Positions 43,894-55,000 of a DNA stretch of 64,000 bases are shown here, one piece after another. Source of the DNA: Prevotella sp. E13-17. Lineage in GTDB: Bacteria > Bacteroidota > Bacteroidia > Bacteroidales > Bacteroidaceae. The stretch is taken from assembly GCF_022024035.1 (NCBI RefSeq), contig NZ_CP091787.1:3256001-3320000 (forward strand). The letters are read 5' to 3'. The translations under genes and the position numbers were made by a program. Position 1 is the first letter of the stretch; every line of letters starts with the position of its first letter. Under the pieces are notes generated by a model. The model was not told the DNA's origin. It made no database searches and worked only from the letters and a program-made list of their open reading frames with translations.

Positions 43894-46800
43894 TTAAAGA
43901 TTGAGTTTTATTCCAATATTATAACTTCTTGACTGGGGCATCAGACCCGCATCAACCCCCTGAAGGAGTGAGTGATTGCCATAGCTGAACTCAGGATCTG
44001 CGCCCAAGTAACGAGTCAAAGTAAACATATTGTTCAACGAACCCCAGAGTTGTAAGCCCTGTATGAACGATAGTTTGACAGGAACATCATAAGTCAAAGA
44101 AAACTGTTTCAGTTTTAAATAAGAAGCATCCTCTATCCAGCGATCGCTAAATCTATTGTTCTGCATCGGGTCACCAAATGTCACACGAGGTATATCTGTC
44201 GTCTGCCCATCTGCAGTCCAACGGCGACGCATAGCCTCACTTTGGTTATTAAGAGTTGCTCCACTCTCCAGTTGTTGACGCAGAGCATTATAAGCATCAT
44301 TACCCAATGAATAAGAAAACAACACATCTACCGAGAGTCTTTTCCATTTCAAGGCAAAGTTAAAAGAGCCATAAATGTCTGGATTCGGATCACCGATAAC
44401 CGTCATATCCTTTTCGTTGATAATGCCGTCTGGAGTTATATCACTGAAATGAACGTCACCTGCAGCGAAAGGAACAACTTTTCCTGTCTCATCAACAATT
44501 GCAAGATGAGCCTGTGAAGCAGCAGCCTGATCAACAAAGACGCCCTCCGTGCGGTAGCCATAGAACAGTCCTATAGGCTTTCCAACACTTGTCAGCAGAT
44601 TCGCTCCCATCATCTTCGTCATATAGTCACCATCGGTCAGCTTCTTCACCTTGTTTTTATAATGTCCTAAACACAGTCCAGCCGTCAGTTGCCAGTCACG
44701 TTTATCAATAACGCGTCCACTTACAGCCATTTCAAAGCCGTCGTTCTGCAATTGACCATCATTTGTCCAATAGTCTTTCAGACCATACTCCTCTTGCAAT
44801 TGCTTTGTAACCAGCAAGTCATACGTCGTAGCATGAAAATAATCCGCACGCAGAGACAGACGGTTATTCAAAAGACGCATATCCACGCCCAGAGTCATGG
44901 TGCCCGTTTGCTCCCACTTGAGTTTTTCATTTCCGATGCTTGCCAGTGCCAATCCTTTTGCCAATCCAGCATAGTTGATTGTCTCAAAATAAGTATGTGT
45001 AGCGCCTATCGGCAACTGATCGTTGCCTGTCAGCTCATATCCCAGATGCAACTTCAAGTAGTCAATGCCACTTATATGACGCATAAATCTTTCGTTGGTT
45101 ACTTGCCATGCGGCATCTACAGAAGGGAACAGCCCCCATCTCACGCCACCAAGTTTCAAGCCTCCATCGGCATCACGTCCGAATCTGCTATTCGTCTCCA
45201 TCGCTGCACACGCTGTGACCATATATCGATCTCTCAGACTGTATTCCACCTGCGCATACCAACTCATTGAGCGCCAGTCGTCATTTATTCCAAGCGTTGT
45301 TCGCAAGGCAGAATTGGTCACTGACAGCGAACGCAAGTTATCACTGCCCGTGTTATATCCCTGACCATAGTCGCCCTCAAAGGTGTTGTTCAAATAGCGG
45401 AAGCCTATCTTTGTGCTTAACAAAGAGAACCGAGAATGAAGGATGCTCCAGTCTGCATTCATGCCAAGAGTCATCGTCGAATGGCGTGTCATCAGGCTGG
45501 CCACGCTATTGACTGCATCGCCATACCAATCGCCCTGACTATTATACAAATGCACCTCAGGAAGGCCAAAATCTGGTGTAAAAGCGCTCTCTTTGATCTT
45601 GTCCCAAGAAAAAGCTGCTACTGCAGACAGGCTGAACCTCTCTCCAAACCTATACGTTGGGGCCAGCGTTGCCGTAAAACGGTAGTTCTTGCTTTTTCCT
45701 TCACCATTCTCTACGACGGCCAAGGGATTGCCCATGTTTAGTTCATCAACATCGCTTAGACGATGATAGAGTCTTCCTTGCGTGTCATACTGATATGCAT
45801 TATATAACGGATTCTTCGTATAAGCCATATAGCGTGGTGAAGTAGCACTAAAGATGCCATCATCAACGAGATTGCGTGTGACCTGCGAGAATGCTATGTC
45901 TGCACGAGTTGTGAGTTGCTTCGTCAGATTAATATCACTGTTAAACCGCACATTCAAACGTTCAAAGTCCGTATGGCGTATGTTGCCGTCAGCCCGATTG
46001 TATCCTAAAGAGAAGGCATAAAGAGCAACTTCATCACCACCCCGCACAGCTATTCCATAGTTTTGGGTCGATGCCACCCGTGTAATCTCGTGATTCCAGT
46101 CCGTATGATTATGGTTAGCCTTGTAATATGAAGTCGTTGGATCATCGTCAAGAAAACGATAACGACTTCCCACTCCACTCCCCATAGATTTGTCCTTAGT
46201 CAACAATTCTGAGGCCAAGATACGATAGTCATCAGCATGAAGAAGCGGCAGTACCTTACCACGCTGTTTAATACCTGTTGAGAGGTTCACTTCAATTTCC
46301 GTAGCCATGTTATGACTTCGTTTGGTGTTGATCATCACCACACCGCCAGCAGCCTTTGCTCCCCATATCGCCGTACCATTCTTCAGCACCTGAATACTTT
46401 CAATATCATCAACAGAAAGGAGTGCCAATGGATTGTTGAAATAGCCCTCATGCAGAGAGCTCATATTCTCTTGCGACTGCCATATCTGTCCATCAACTAC
46501 GAACAGTGGCTGCGAGGTCATGTTGATGCTATGCAAACCACGAATAAACATAGCACTACCAGCAGCATCCAGCCCACTATGAGCTGCCATGCGCACATCA
46601 CCCAACAAGGCTCGCCCTGCAGCATCGTCGGCATTCAGCAGCACAGGGCGCATTTTAAGCACAGGCAGCAATCTGACACATATTTCACTACGTCCCAGCA
46701 ACGGAACAATTTGCGTTTCAAAGCCTGGAGCCTCAACGCGCAACATGCCGTCCAGCTGATCTACCTTTAGTTCGAAGGTGCCATCATCCTCTGTCATTGT

Positions 46801-46962
46801 CATCGTCTTAGTTCCTACCAATACGACACGCGATCCAGCAAAGGTCTCGTTCGTTGCACTATTTAGCACCCTGCCACGAACCATCGTCTGCGCTACGCAT
46901 GCAACAGTGATGATAGATATATTTGAAAATAATAAAAGTAAACGCTTCATAGTTTTCTTCAT
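43894..46962 (-). CDS. SusC-like TonB-linked transporter (atypical N-terminus)
   Basis: 1022-aa outer-membrane transporter. Signal peptide and carboxypeptidase-regulatory-like domain (about 28-100; VRGRVLNSATNETFAGSRVVLVGT), then a plug with LFVVDGQIWQSQENMSS and IESIQVLKNGTAIWGAKAAGGVVMINTKRS, then the barrel ending in SYNIGIKLNL. The usual EVVVVGYG TonB box is missing: the stretch between the first domain and the plug reads LPVLKMRPVLLNADDAAGRALLGDV. Otherwise full length. Starts 7 bp after a fasciclin lipoprotein gene. Confidence 0.92.
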   Translation of the reverse strand: MKKTMKRLLLLFSNISIITVACVAQTMVRGRVLNSATNETFAGSRVVLVGTKTMTMTEDDGTFELKVDQLDGMLRVEAPGFETQIVPLLGRSEICVRLLPVLKMRPVLLNADDAAGRALLGDVRMAAHSGLDAAGSAMFIRGLHSINMTSQPLFVVDGQIWQSQENMSSLHEGYFNNPLALLSVDDIESIQVLKNGTAIWGAKAAGGVVMINTKRSHNMATEIEVNLSTGIKQRGKVLPLLHADDYRILASELLTKDKSMGSGVGSRYRFLDDDPTTSYYKANHNHTDWNHEITRVASTQNYGIAVRGGDEVALYAFSLGYNRADGNIRHTDFERLNVRFNSDINLTKQLTTRADIAFSQVTRNLVDDGIFSATSPRYMAYTKNPLYNAYQYDTQGRLYHRLSDVDELNMGNPLAVVENGEGKSKNYRFTATLAPTYRFGERFSLSAVAAFSWDKIKESAFTPDFGLPEVHLYNSQGDWYGDAVNSVASLMTRHSTMTLGMNADWSILHSRFSLLSTKIGFRYLNNTFEGDYGQGYNTGSDNLRSLSVTNSALRTTLGINDDWRSMSWYAQVEYSLRDRYMVTACAAMETNSRFGRDADGGLKLGGVRWGLFPSVDAAWQVTNERFMRHISGIDYLKLHLGYELTGNDQLPIGATHTYFETINYAGLAKGLALASIGNEKLKWEQTGTMTLGVDMRLLNNRLSLRADYFHATTYDLLVTKQLQEEYGLKDYWTNDGQLQNDGFEMAVSGRVIDKRDWQLTAGLCLGHYKNKVKKLTDGDYMTKMMGANLLTSVGKPIGLFYGYRTEGVFVDQAAASQAHLAIVDETGKVVPFAAGDVHFSDITPDGIINEKDMTVIGDPNPDIYGSFNFALKWKRLSVDVLFSYSLGNDAYNALRQQLESGATLNNQSEAMRRRWTADGQTTDIPRVTFGDPMQNNRFSDRWIEDASYLKLKQFSLTYDVPVKLSFIQGLQLWGSLNNMFTLTRYLGADPEFSYGNHSLLQGVDAGLMPQSRSYNIGIKLNL

Positions 46963-46969
46963 TATGTTT

Positions 46970-48481
46970 TTAATCTTCTACAGGTTCAAAGATGATACAA
47001 TCTAAACGGAACGAGCGTGACAGCTCGCCAGAAGAAAATTCTTTTGCTGTGACATTGGTTGCCACCGTAAGCAGTGTTGTCACCGGCAACGAACTTTCAT
47101 CATGATTCTCTCCCATCATCCAAAGACGGTCTGAAGTATTACTTACGGGTATCACCAAATCTTCAAATGCCAGCATCTTGGTCACAGACGATCCTTCGGT
47201 AAGAAGCGATTTCGCATTGTTGCGCTTAGACACCGAGCGTCCGTTTGCATCCTGATAGGTCACCGTGAAGGTCATGCGGGTAGAGTCGGCCTGTTCCGCA
47301 GCACCTTCAACGCTGACAGGCAAGAACACCGCATACACATTGTATGTGCCAGCCAGCACTTTAGGTATTTCAAAGATGACCGTTGGGTTGGTCGATGTAG
47401 AAATAGGCATCACCTCCACATAACTGTCATGACTGACACCTTCCACCAGCGATGCTGCCGTCACATAACGATTATATACCGATGTCAGCGTATTGTTATA
47501 GGTCCTACCATTTTGTTGTTCGGCCTCCACCATGATAGGTTTGTTCCAGGTCTCACGAGCATTGTATTTCAATACCGGGGTCGAAAGAACCGTCCCATTA
47601 GATGCATGAACAGCACTGGCACCAATCTTCAATCCACTTGGCACCGTGTCACGGTATATTAGATGTTCCACGATGGCCAGTTTTGTTCTGATGTCTTGCA
47701 ACGAGTCTGCTACAGCAGCATCTGCATCATACACCTTAAACGAAGGGGCTATACGCTGGTAGGCCTCATCCCAAGCAGTATTTGTAGGCACCACCATTAT
47801 ATATGCAGAGTCTTCTTTCGCAATATGTCCGATTCCATATTGCGGATGCTCAAGCAGTCTGTTATAGTCAACCATCACCGAATCATATACAGGTCGCCCT
47901 TCCTCGTCAATATCTATCTCCACGCTTGCATCAGCATTGAAACGCACCTCGTCGTAGGCATGGATGAAGTCATACAGTTTGGAGTATTCTGGGTTTGACT
48001 TCAAGTGCTCATAGATATTGTTCACATAGCTCAATGGCGTCGCTAAACGGTGGACCAGTCCATTGCTTGCCTTCAGGTTGCCCTCTTCAATCGCTGTTCC
48101 TCCAAAGCTGTCAGCCGTATCAAACTCGAAAAGCTTACCATTCAGCATCTCCACCCCGACAGTGCTGGGCGTTGACGTAGGATAGATACGGCGGGCGATG
48201 TGATTAGCCACCATTTTCTGCACGTCATCATCATGCTCAATCTGCGCTGGAGCGAAGACAGTGAATGACTGACTTGATGCCAACAGGTTCCCATAACCAG
48301 CTTGTCGCACTTGCTCGGCAAAAGAGGGGGTCTGCTGTTCCAACAGTTGCATGACGGTCTGTCCGTTACCCATCGCTGGCAAATCTTCGTAGTGGTCACT
48401 CCATTCTGAGCAAGCCATAAAGGTTGCTGCAATGCCACAACATATCAGACAACGGTATTTATTTTTCATTCTCGTAGTCAT
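46970..48481 (-). CDS. Fasciclin (FAS1) domain lipoprotein, 503 aa
   Basis: Lipoprotein (MKNKYRCLICCGIAATFMAC, then SEWSDHYED, acidic). Two FAS1-like regions: the first at about 30-160 (FTVFAPAQ, NGLVHRLATPLSYVNNIYEHL), the second at about 170-300 (YIMVVPTNTAWDEAYQRI, NGTVLSTPVL). The C-terminal about 180 residues are beta-rich (NPTVIFEIPKVLAGTYNVYAVFLP...DCIIFEPVED) and look like a jelly-roll binding domain. Domains of this family mediate adhesion in eukaryotes; in Bacteroidota the role is unknown. ATG 48469 (MKNKYR) is an equally good start. Between another FAS1 gene and susC with 7-11 bp gaps. Confidence 0.83.
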   Translation of the reverse strand: MTTRMKNKYRCLICCGIAATFMACSEWSDHYEDLPAMGNGQTVMQLLEQQTPSFAEQVRQAGYGNLLASSQSFTVFAPAQIEHDDDVQKMVANHIARRIYPTSTPSTVGVEMLNGKLFEFDTADSFGGTAIEEGNLKASNGLVHRLATPLSYVNNIYEHLKSNPEYSKLYDFIHAYDEVRFNADASVEIDIDEEGRPVYDSVMVDYNRLLEHPQYGIGHIAKEDSAYIMVVPTNTAWDEAYQRIAPSFKVYDADAAVADSLQDIRTKLAIVEHLIYRDTVPSGLKIGASAVHASNGTVLSTPVLKYNARETWNKPIMVEAEQQNGRTYNNTLTSVYNRYVTAASLVEGVSHDSYVEVMPISTSTNPTVIFEIPKVLAGTYNVYAVFLPVSVEGAAEQADSTRMTFTVTYQDANGRSVSKRNNAKSLLTEGSSVTKMLAFEDLVIPVSNTSDRLWMMGENHDESSLPVTTLLTVATNVTAKEFSSGELSRSFRLDCIIFEPVED

Positions 48482-48492
48482 ATTATTCGTTA

Positions 48493-50361
48493 TTAGTCTT
48501 TGTCTTCACTATCTATTAAACTTGTAGGAACATACTCTAGATAGTCAAAGTGGAATTCTCCGAGTTCGCTCTCTATATTCTTCACACGGAAATAATGAGG
48601 ACCATAGTCCTGGAATGTGAACGTACCCACGATGAAACGCAGAGCACCGATATTCTGTCGCAACGTCTTCTGACCATTGGGAGCATACACCGAGTTGGGA
48701 CCCTTCATATAGCCGCGGTTGCGCATCATCTTGTCGTTCTCTGCGCCCATATCGGTTGTCTCATCATCACTGACCCAGCCTATCTGAGGTTGCTCGCCCG
48801 TATAGTTGAAGGATACGGGAATACCTATGATGTCACCATCAACAAACAATTGTGCGATTCCGCCCCATGAGCGAGCTGTATAGCCCAAGCGTATCTCATA
48901 AGTACCAGGAGGCACAGGCAACATACGCACCGTCACATCATACCAGCCACGCACCGAAATCTCGTCAGCCTGGTAATTGGTCCAGTAGTCCGAAGCCCAC
49001 ATGATAAATTTCGAGGCATCATTGAATTTCAAATAATCTCCGCAATAGTCTGGACTCATCGTATAGCCGCCAAAGCCGTCCAGGTTTGTCAGTTTCCACC
49101 TTACGTTATTATTGGTGAGCTGAGGTGCTATAGAATAGGCATCAAAACGTATTCGCTTGTTCAGCACGTCGTGTTGCATGATGGCTTCGTCATAGACCAG
49201 CATATGAGTGAGCGAGTGAATAAAACCGTTCATACCGTCAATGTTTGAGTGACTTTCGTCAATACCTACAAAAAGACCACTCTTCTGCATGTTCAGGCGG
49301 TTGCCTGCCCTGATCTCCAACAGTCGGTTTTCCAACATCGTTTCATAGTATTCATATCGCTTATCCATATAGTAAGAAGAGGTACATGGACCGCTATAGA
49401 CAAAAGAGTTGGTTGACATTTGACGGTTCAGCAGGTGATAGCTGATAAAACGGTTCAACGCATTACGACGACTGGTTGGATCATCAGCGTCCTCCTGGCC
49501 ATAGTATTGCTGAGCATACTGCTTCAGTGCCTCTACATCACCAATACCTGCAGTCTGCATCACACTGTTGGGTTCGGCAAATAGCGTATAGCCTAATCTG
49601 CGTCGCGTCAGTGGTTTCATCGTATAGCCAAGCACATTTACGAACTCCGTCGTATAGGGATTTTCGTAACTCATGTCATAAGTCTCGCTGATGGAGTCGT
49701 TCAGATGTGTCAGTCGCAAGGCCTCAGCAAAAATGCTATATTCCGGCATTTGGTCGAGGATTGCCCCAAGGGTCTCGTCACTGGGTTCCAGTACGTGATC
49801 AATGACATGCACAACCCCATTGTGCACCTCATTGTCTGGCCTTGATATGTGGGCCTGCTTGTTCACGACAATCTGGTTTCTGCCTTCATCAGCAACCACA
49901 TACGAGATGATCATATAGCGGTTATTCATGTTCGAAGTGCCCAGAGCGCCTTCGGTAAAGTCTTTGGTTTTATAGTCAATAGCCGTTGAACGAATGATAT
50001 GATTATACACTATCTCACGCTTATCCTCATCCGTCAGCTGTGCTATCGAAATGCCATGCGCTGCAAAATAGGTCTGAAAGGCCTCATCTGTCGGAATAAA
50101 GGCCGTATAGTGTCCATAGGTTGACAGCAGTGCTTCCTCGCCAGCCTCTTTCACTATTTGTGTGAACACAGAAAACGAGTCTGGTCGATTCTCTATATAG
50201 CTGGCTACGGTCTCTCCAGTAAACGTGTAGTAGCTGTCACCAGAGAGCGTGTCACTATCGCAGGATGTCAGACCGAGTCCACCTCCGACTCCCATAAGCG
50301 GTGCCGCCATCACTGCCATCTTGATGATGGTTCTTTTTATCTGTTTGATCTGTCTCATCAT
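48493..50361 (-). CDS. Fasciclin (FAS1) domain lipoprotein, 622 aa
   Basis: Lipoprotein with lipobox GLTSC followed by DSDTLSGD. FAS1 domain 1 (about 50-195) is near canonical: YTAFIPTDEAFQTYF, IVYNHIIRS, NGVVHVIDHVLEPS. Domain 2 (about 200-390) is less regular: YTLFAEPNSVM, NALNRFISYHLLNR, NGFIHSLTHMLVYDEAI. The C-terminal part (about 400-622) is a beta-sandwich resembling a carbohydrate-binding jelly roll (VRGWYDVTVRMLPVPPGTYEIRLGYT...HYFRVKNIESELGEFHFDYLEYVP). Between susD and the next FAS1 gene with small gaps. Probably surface exposed; ligand unknown. Confidence 0.87.
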   Translation of the reverse strand: MMRQIKQIKRTIIKMAVMAAPLMGVGGGLGLTSCDSDTLSGDSYYTFTGETVASYIENRPDSFSVFTQIVKEAGEEALLSTYGHYTAFIPTDEAFQTYFAAHGISIAQLTDEDKREIVYNHIIRSTAIDYKTKDFTEGALGTSNMNNRYMIISYVVADEGRNQIVVNKQAHISRPDNEVHNGVVHVIDHVLEPSDETLGAILDQMPEYSIFAEALRLTHLNDSISETYDMSYENPYTTEFVNVLGYTMKPLTRRRLGYTLFAEPNSVMQTAGIGDVEALKQYAQQYYGQEDADDPTSRRNALNRFISYHLLNRQMSTNSFVYSGPCTSSYYMDKRYEYYETMLENRLLEIRAGNRLNMQKSGLFVGIDESHSNIDGMNGFIHSLTHMLVYDEAIMQHDVLNKRIRFDAYSIAPQLTNNNVRWKLTNLDGFGGYTMSPDYCGDYLKFNDASKFIMWASDYWTNYQADEISVRGWYDVTVRMLPVPPGTYEIRLGYTARSWGGIAQLFVDGDIIGIPVSFNYTGEQPQIGWVSDDETTDMGAENDKMMRNRGYMKGPNSVYAPNGQKTLRQNIGALRFIVGTFTFQDYGPHYFRVKNIESELGEFHFDYLEYVPTSLIDSEDKD

Positions 50362-50394
50362 GATTTCATTTTTTTACGATTATATCCCTTTGAC

Positions 50395-52005
50395 TTAATG
50401 ACGCTCAATATCACTTGAGGTGGCATAGAAAGGATTCTGTTTCAGCAACCTGTTCACTTTCAGCTCATCCTTATGAATCGGCAAATAGAGCGCATTCAGT
50501 GTATTCAAGCGCATGAACACCGTGGCCTGATCCTGACTTTCATATTTTCGCAACAGATAGGTAGAAACAATGTTCTGTAGGTCACCTGTGCGACGGATGC
50601 GACGCAAGATGTCATAATAGCGTTTGCCTTCAAACAGAAACTCACGCTGTCGTTCGTCAAATACCAAGTCGCGCATCTGCTCCTGTGTGCCGTAGGCTGA
50701 AGGCGACAGCGCCCCTGCGCCCTTTGACGGATTAGCCCGTTCATACGTACGGCTCACCATCTGTAGAGCAGCAGTCAGGTCTCCCTCGCCATTGCGTTCC
50801 ACGAGTGCTTCTGCCCGCATCAACAACACGTCAGAAAGGCGATAGACAATCCAGTGCTGTGTGTTCTGATTCACCACATAGTCTGCGGCTGCCACCTGTG
50901 TACTTGCCGACTCTTTTCGCCATGCCACATATTTTTCAATCGGGACGAAGGCCGACGTGCCACTACCAAAAAAGGCATCCTTATAACGCAGGTCACTATT
51001 CTTGTCAAACAAGTGATTGTCTCCATCGTTAAAACCGAGAGCTGACAGACCGTTCACGCTGCTGCGTCCTCCTGTTGTGCCATACATCTCGTTGACCACA
51101 TAGTTTGGCGTGTACTGGTCAAACTGTAATTCAAAGATACTCTCTGCCGAGTTTCCCGCACCAAAGACCTGCTGATTATAGCGTGCAGAACTCTCCAACT
51201 GCAACGGATTGGTTGGCGTCTGCAACACGCGGTCGCACATCTCAATACATTGATCATACTGTCCCAGCCACAGATACATATCAGCCATCAGCGTCCAAAG
51301 TGTCTTTTGGGTGACCCGTCCTTTCGTATCGCTTGTCGTCGAATAGACAGCTTTCGCATAGCCGTCGCTGATGGCCTCCAAACCGGCTAGCAACTGACGG
51401 AGTATCTCGTCGCCATCGGTCTGTTGCATCTGGAAAGGATGCGTATCATCACTATAGGCCTCGGTCACAAAGGGCACATCACGGAAGGTGCGCACCAGAT
51501 AGAAATAACAGAGTGCGCGCAGCGTCTTAGCCTCAGCCTCAAAGGCCCTTAGCTCGCCCAGTTTGAAGTTAGGGTCTTGTCTTTGCACCGCCGGGGCCTG
51601 CTCCAGCACCATATTACAGTAGTTGATGATGCGATAGACAGGGCCCCACTGCGTATAACCATTGCTTGCGTCAATATTGGCATTGAGCATATACTGCAAG
51701 TCACTTCCCAGACTACGTCCCGCCAGCACATTATCCGAGCGCACCTCGCCCCATGCGATGAGGCGCTCCATCACATCGGGTTCCAACATGGCGCGGTAGC
51801 AGGCTGCCACGGCGCTCTCCACGTCACTCTTCGACTGCCAGAAGTCATCGCCGACCAACTCTGTCTGCGGTTTGATATCAAAGAAGTCAGAACACGACGT
51901 GAACAGCGAAGTGTGAAATGTGAGCAGCGCCACACCGAGCCATAAGCCTGTCGTGCGCTTAGCTGTCAGTATCTCATTACCCATGATTATTTTCGTCAGT
52001 TTCAT
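50395..52005 (-). CDS. SusD-like lipoprotein (fasciclin cluster, proximal pair)
   Basis: 536-aa lipoprotein; lipobox LFTSC followed by SDFFDIKPQTEL, the classical SusD start. Fold marks: FWQSKSDVESAVAACYRAM, AEAKTLRALCYFYLVRTFRDVPFVTEAY, WIVYRLSDVLLMRAEALVE and DERQREFLFEGKRYYDILRRIR. Full length. It follows susC by 14 bp and precedes a fasciclin lipoprotein gene by 33 bp, all on one strand. Substrate unknown. Confidence 0.95.
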   Translation of the reverse strand: MKLTKIIMGNEILTAKRTTGLWLGVALLTFHTSLFTSCSDFFDIKPQTELVGDDFWQSKSDVESAVAACYRAMLEPDVMERLIAWGEVRSDNVLAGRSLGSDLQYMLNANIDASNGYTQWGPVYRIINYCNMVLEQAPAVQRQDPNFKLGELRAFEAEAKTLRALCYFYLVRTFRDVPFVTEAYSDDTHPFQMQQTDGDEILRQLLAGLEAISDGYAKAVYSTTSDTKGRVTQKTLWTLMADMYLWLGQYDQCIEMCDRVLQTPTNPLQLESSARYNQQVFGAGNSAESIFELQFDQYTPNYVVNEMYGTTGGRSSVNGLSALGFNDGDNHLFDKNSDLRYKDAFFGSGTSAFVPIEKYVAWRKESASTQVAAADYVVNQNTQHWIVYRLSDVLLMRAEALVERNGEGDLTAALQMVSRTYERANPSKGAGALSPSAYGTQEQMRDLVFDERQREFLFEGKRYYDILRRIRRTGDLQNIVSTYLLRKYESQDQATVFMRLNTLNALYLPIHKDELKVNRLLKQNPFYATSSDIERH

Positions 52006-52019
52006 ATTCTAGTCTTTCA

Positions 52020-55000
52020 TTATATTCCTAAAGTTAAACCAAACGTAAAGTACTTGGAGCGTGGCGTCTTCGACCAGTCGGCGCAGATGCCTTGTGAGTC
52101 ATAGCCCACTTCGGGGTCAACACCAGAGTATTTCGACCAAGTCAGTATGTTGTTCAGTGTCAACGAGAGTGAAGCCTGGTTCAAGCCAATCTTCTTAATG
52201 GTCTTCTGGTCAAATGAATAATTCACCGTCAACTGTTTCCAGCGCAGGAATGAGCCATCTTCCACAAAGCGATCGCTACCCATCCAGTTACGTCCGTCCT
52301 GATAGATGGCACGCGGCATGTCGGTCTTGTCGCCATCCTTGCGCCATCGCCAGTTGACAGACACGCACTGGTTATCATTAGAATACATATTTTCGGCATA
52401 CATGCGAGAATAGTTTATCACCTTGTTTCCATAACGGAAATTAAAGAAGCAGTTCAGCGACAGTCGTTTGTTGTAGCGCAACGAGAAGCCAAAACCGCCA
52501 TTCAGTTTGGGGTTGCAGTTGCCTAAGTAAACCACGTCGAGTTCGTCTATTGTGCCATCGCTGTTGATGTCCTCATAGACTGCATCACCGCCACGGAACT
52601 TTCTTGCATTGGTGGTGCCGTAGGCATAATACAACGGCACAGGTTGACCACTGCTGAAGACCACCTTTCCCTCTTTGTCTCTGGCCACTGGAGCATTTGG
52701 ACCACTGATGCCGGGCACTTCCTCCTCGCTCCACTTATCGTATTGATAGACACCATGCGACCGCAAGCCATAAATACTGCCAAACGAGTTATCAATCTGC
52801 ACTCGACTCAGATAGTTGCCATTGGCATAACTGAACTCTCCGTTATAGGAATCCAGCACATTGGCATTCAGTTCCTTGATCGTATTCTTATAGTTCGACA
52901 GGTTTGCGTTGAAGTCGAATGTCCATTTTCCTATACTTATCAAGCTGTTTGTGTTGATATTCAGTTCCCAGCCATCGTTATCCATCGTACCGGCATTGAT
53001 ATAACTCAGCTGGTCAAAACCCGTATGCGACGGCACACGCTGATCGCGGAAAAGCATGTCTGTCGTGCGACGGTGATAGACGTTCAGGTCTGCCGTAAAT
53101 CGATCCTCAAAGAGTCCAAGATTCAGGCCCACATTGATGCTCGTCGAACGCTCCCACTTCAGGTTTGTCAACTTCAGCGAGGCTGGTTTTATGGTTGGCA
53201 TGCCATTATAATTGTTGCCACCAGTACTCCACGATCCATTGTAGCGTGCAAAGTGCAGGTATTCACGATCGGGCATATTACCCGTCACGCCCCATCCTGC
53301 ACGGAGCGAGAACTCCGAGAGCCAATTCTCCATAGACTTCATGAACTTCTCGTCGGAAATGATCCACTTTCCCGACAATGAAGGAAAGGCACCCCAACGA
53401 TTGTTTGAACCGAAACGCGACGAGCCATCCCATCGGATCGTAGCATCCACGATGTAGCGTCCCTGATAAGCGTAGTGCATACGTCCCAGGATTGCCATCG
53501 ACCGCCATTGACCTTTATCTGAGTTCAGTTCTGACAGATTTCCGCCGGCAGCAGCATCCGTGATGTGTTCCGAAGGCACACCATAGGTTACGAAGCGCTG
53601 ATTTTGCGATGCGCCGCTGGTCATCTGCCAGGAGCCATAGAGCATCAGGGAGTGGTTCTCGCCCAGATTGGGCATCCACGTCACGTTTTGGTCGGTCATG
53701 ATGGAGAGCCCCTCGTTCTCCTGTTTCTCACTGCGGTTGACTTGTTCGTCTAACCAATGGCGAGCGACCAGCTCCTTAGGCAGGAACCGATTGATCTTAT
53801 AGTTCTCTATATCGAAGGTCACATAGCCATTATACCGCAAGCGCTGCTTGTCGGTAGGTTCAATAAAGTCGTATTGGATGCGCAGTGTCGGGATGATACG
53901 CATATTCTTCTGCACGTTCTGTGCCAGATGCGCCACGGCAACGGGATTATAGAGATCCTTCTGCGACGAGTCGAGGTTTGATGAAGGAAGAATATGATAG
54001 AACGCGTCCGTATCGTGCCCGTCATAATCTTGTCGGTAGATGCCCACATTGGGTAGCTTTCGATAGGCCACGTCCAGCAATCCTATGTTCGATCCCGTAG
54101 CAGGGTAATACTGCTCATAGTTGCGATCATTGTTGGTGTAGGTCATGGAGAAATCGCTCGTGAACTTCAGTCGGTCGCTGACCTGATACTCCAGGTTCAT
54201 ACGCGTTGAGAAACGGTCCATCTGTTGTTCTATCACCGTACCGGTCTGATTGTAGTAGCCCAATGATGCGCGGAACTTGGCTTTCTGTCCGCCACCGCTG
54301 ATTGAGAGAGAGTGATCATGAGTCCAGCCCATCTGTGTCACCTCCTTCACCCAGTTGGTATTGTTGTTGAACTGTTCATACTCAGAGAAGTTCTGGTCAT
54401 AGTTGAATTCTGGGATATTGCTTTCGCGTTCATCCTGATTGCGGTTGAAGTAGGCCTGCTTCATCAGCATGGTGTAGTCATCGCCATTAAGCATCTTCAT
54501 GCCTTCAGGTTGCCAGTTGCCACTCAAACGGTAGCTATAGGTCACACGTGTTGGTCCGGTGACACCCTTTTTCGTTCTGATAGAGATGATGCCATTGGCA
54601 CCTCGCGCTCCCCAGATGGCACAAGCGGCACCATCTTTCAGCACCGTGATATCTTCGATATCTTCTGGTGAGATGTTCAGCAGCGTGGCAAACTGATCGT
54701 TCGAGGCGGTATTATAGTCGAACGAGGCATCTATCTGACTTTCAAACGGTATGTCGTTAAGCAGAATAAGCGGCTCTGAGTTTGAGTTGATAGAGGTGGT
54801 ACCTCGCACACGTAGTGAGGAGCCACTGCCCAGGTCGCCTGAGTTTGCCACGATGTCAAGACCGGCTATTCGTCCTTGCAGGGCATCATCGACCGATGCC
54901 ACCGACATGCCCTCAAACGTCTTCATCGAGATGGTTTGTTGGGCACCGCTCAGTTCGCGCACTGGCACGTTAAAACCATCAGCGCCAGTACGGCGACGGC

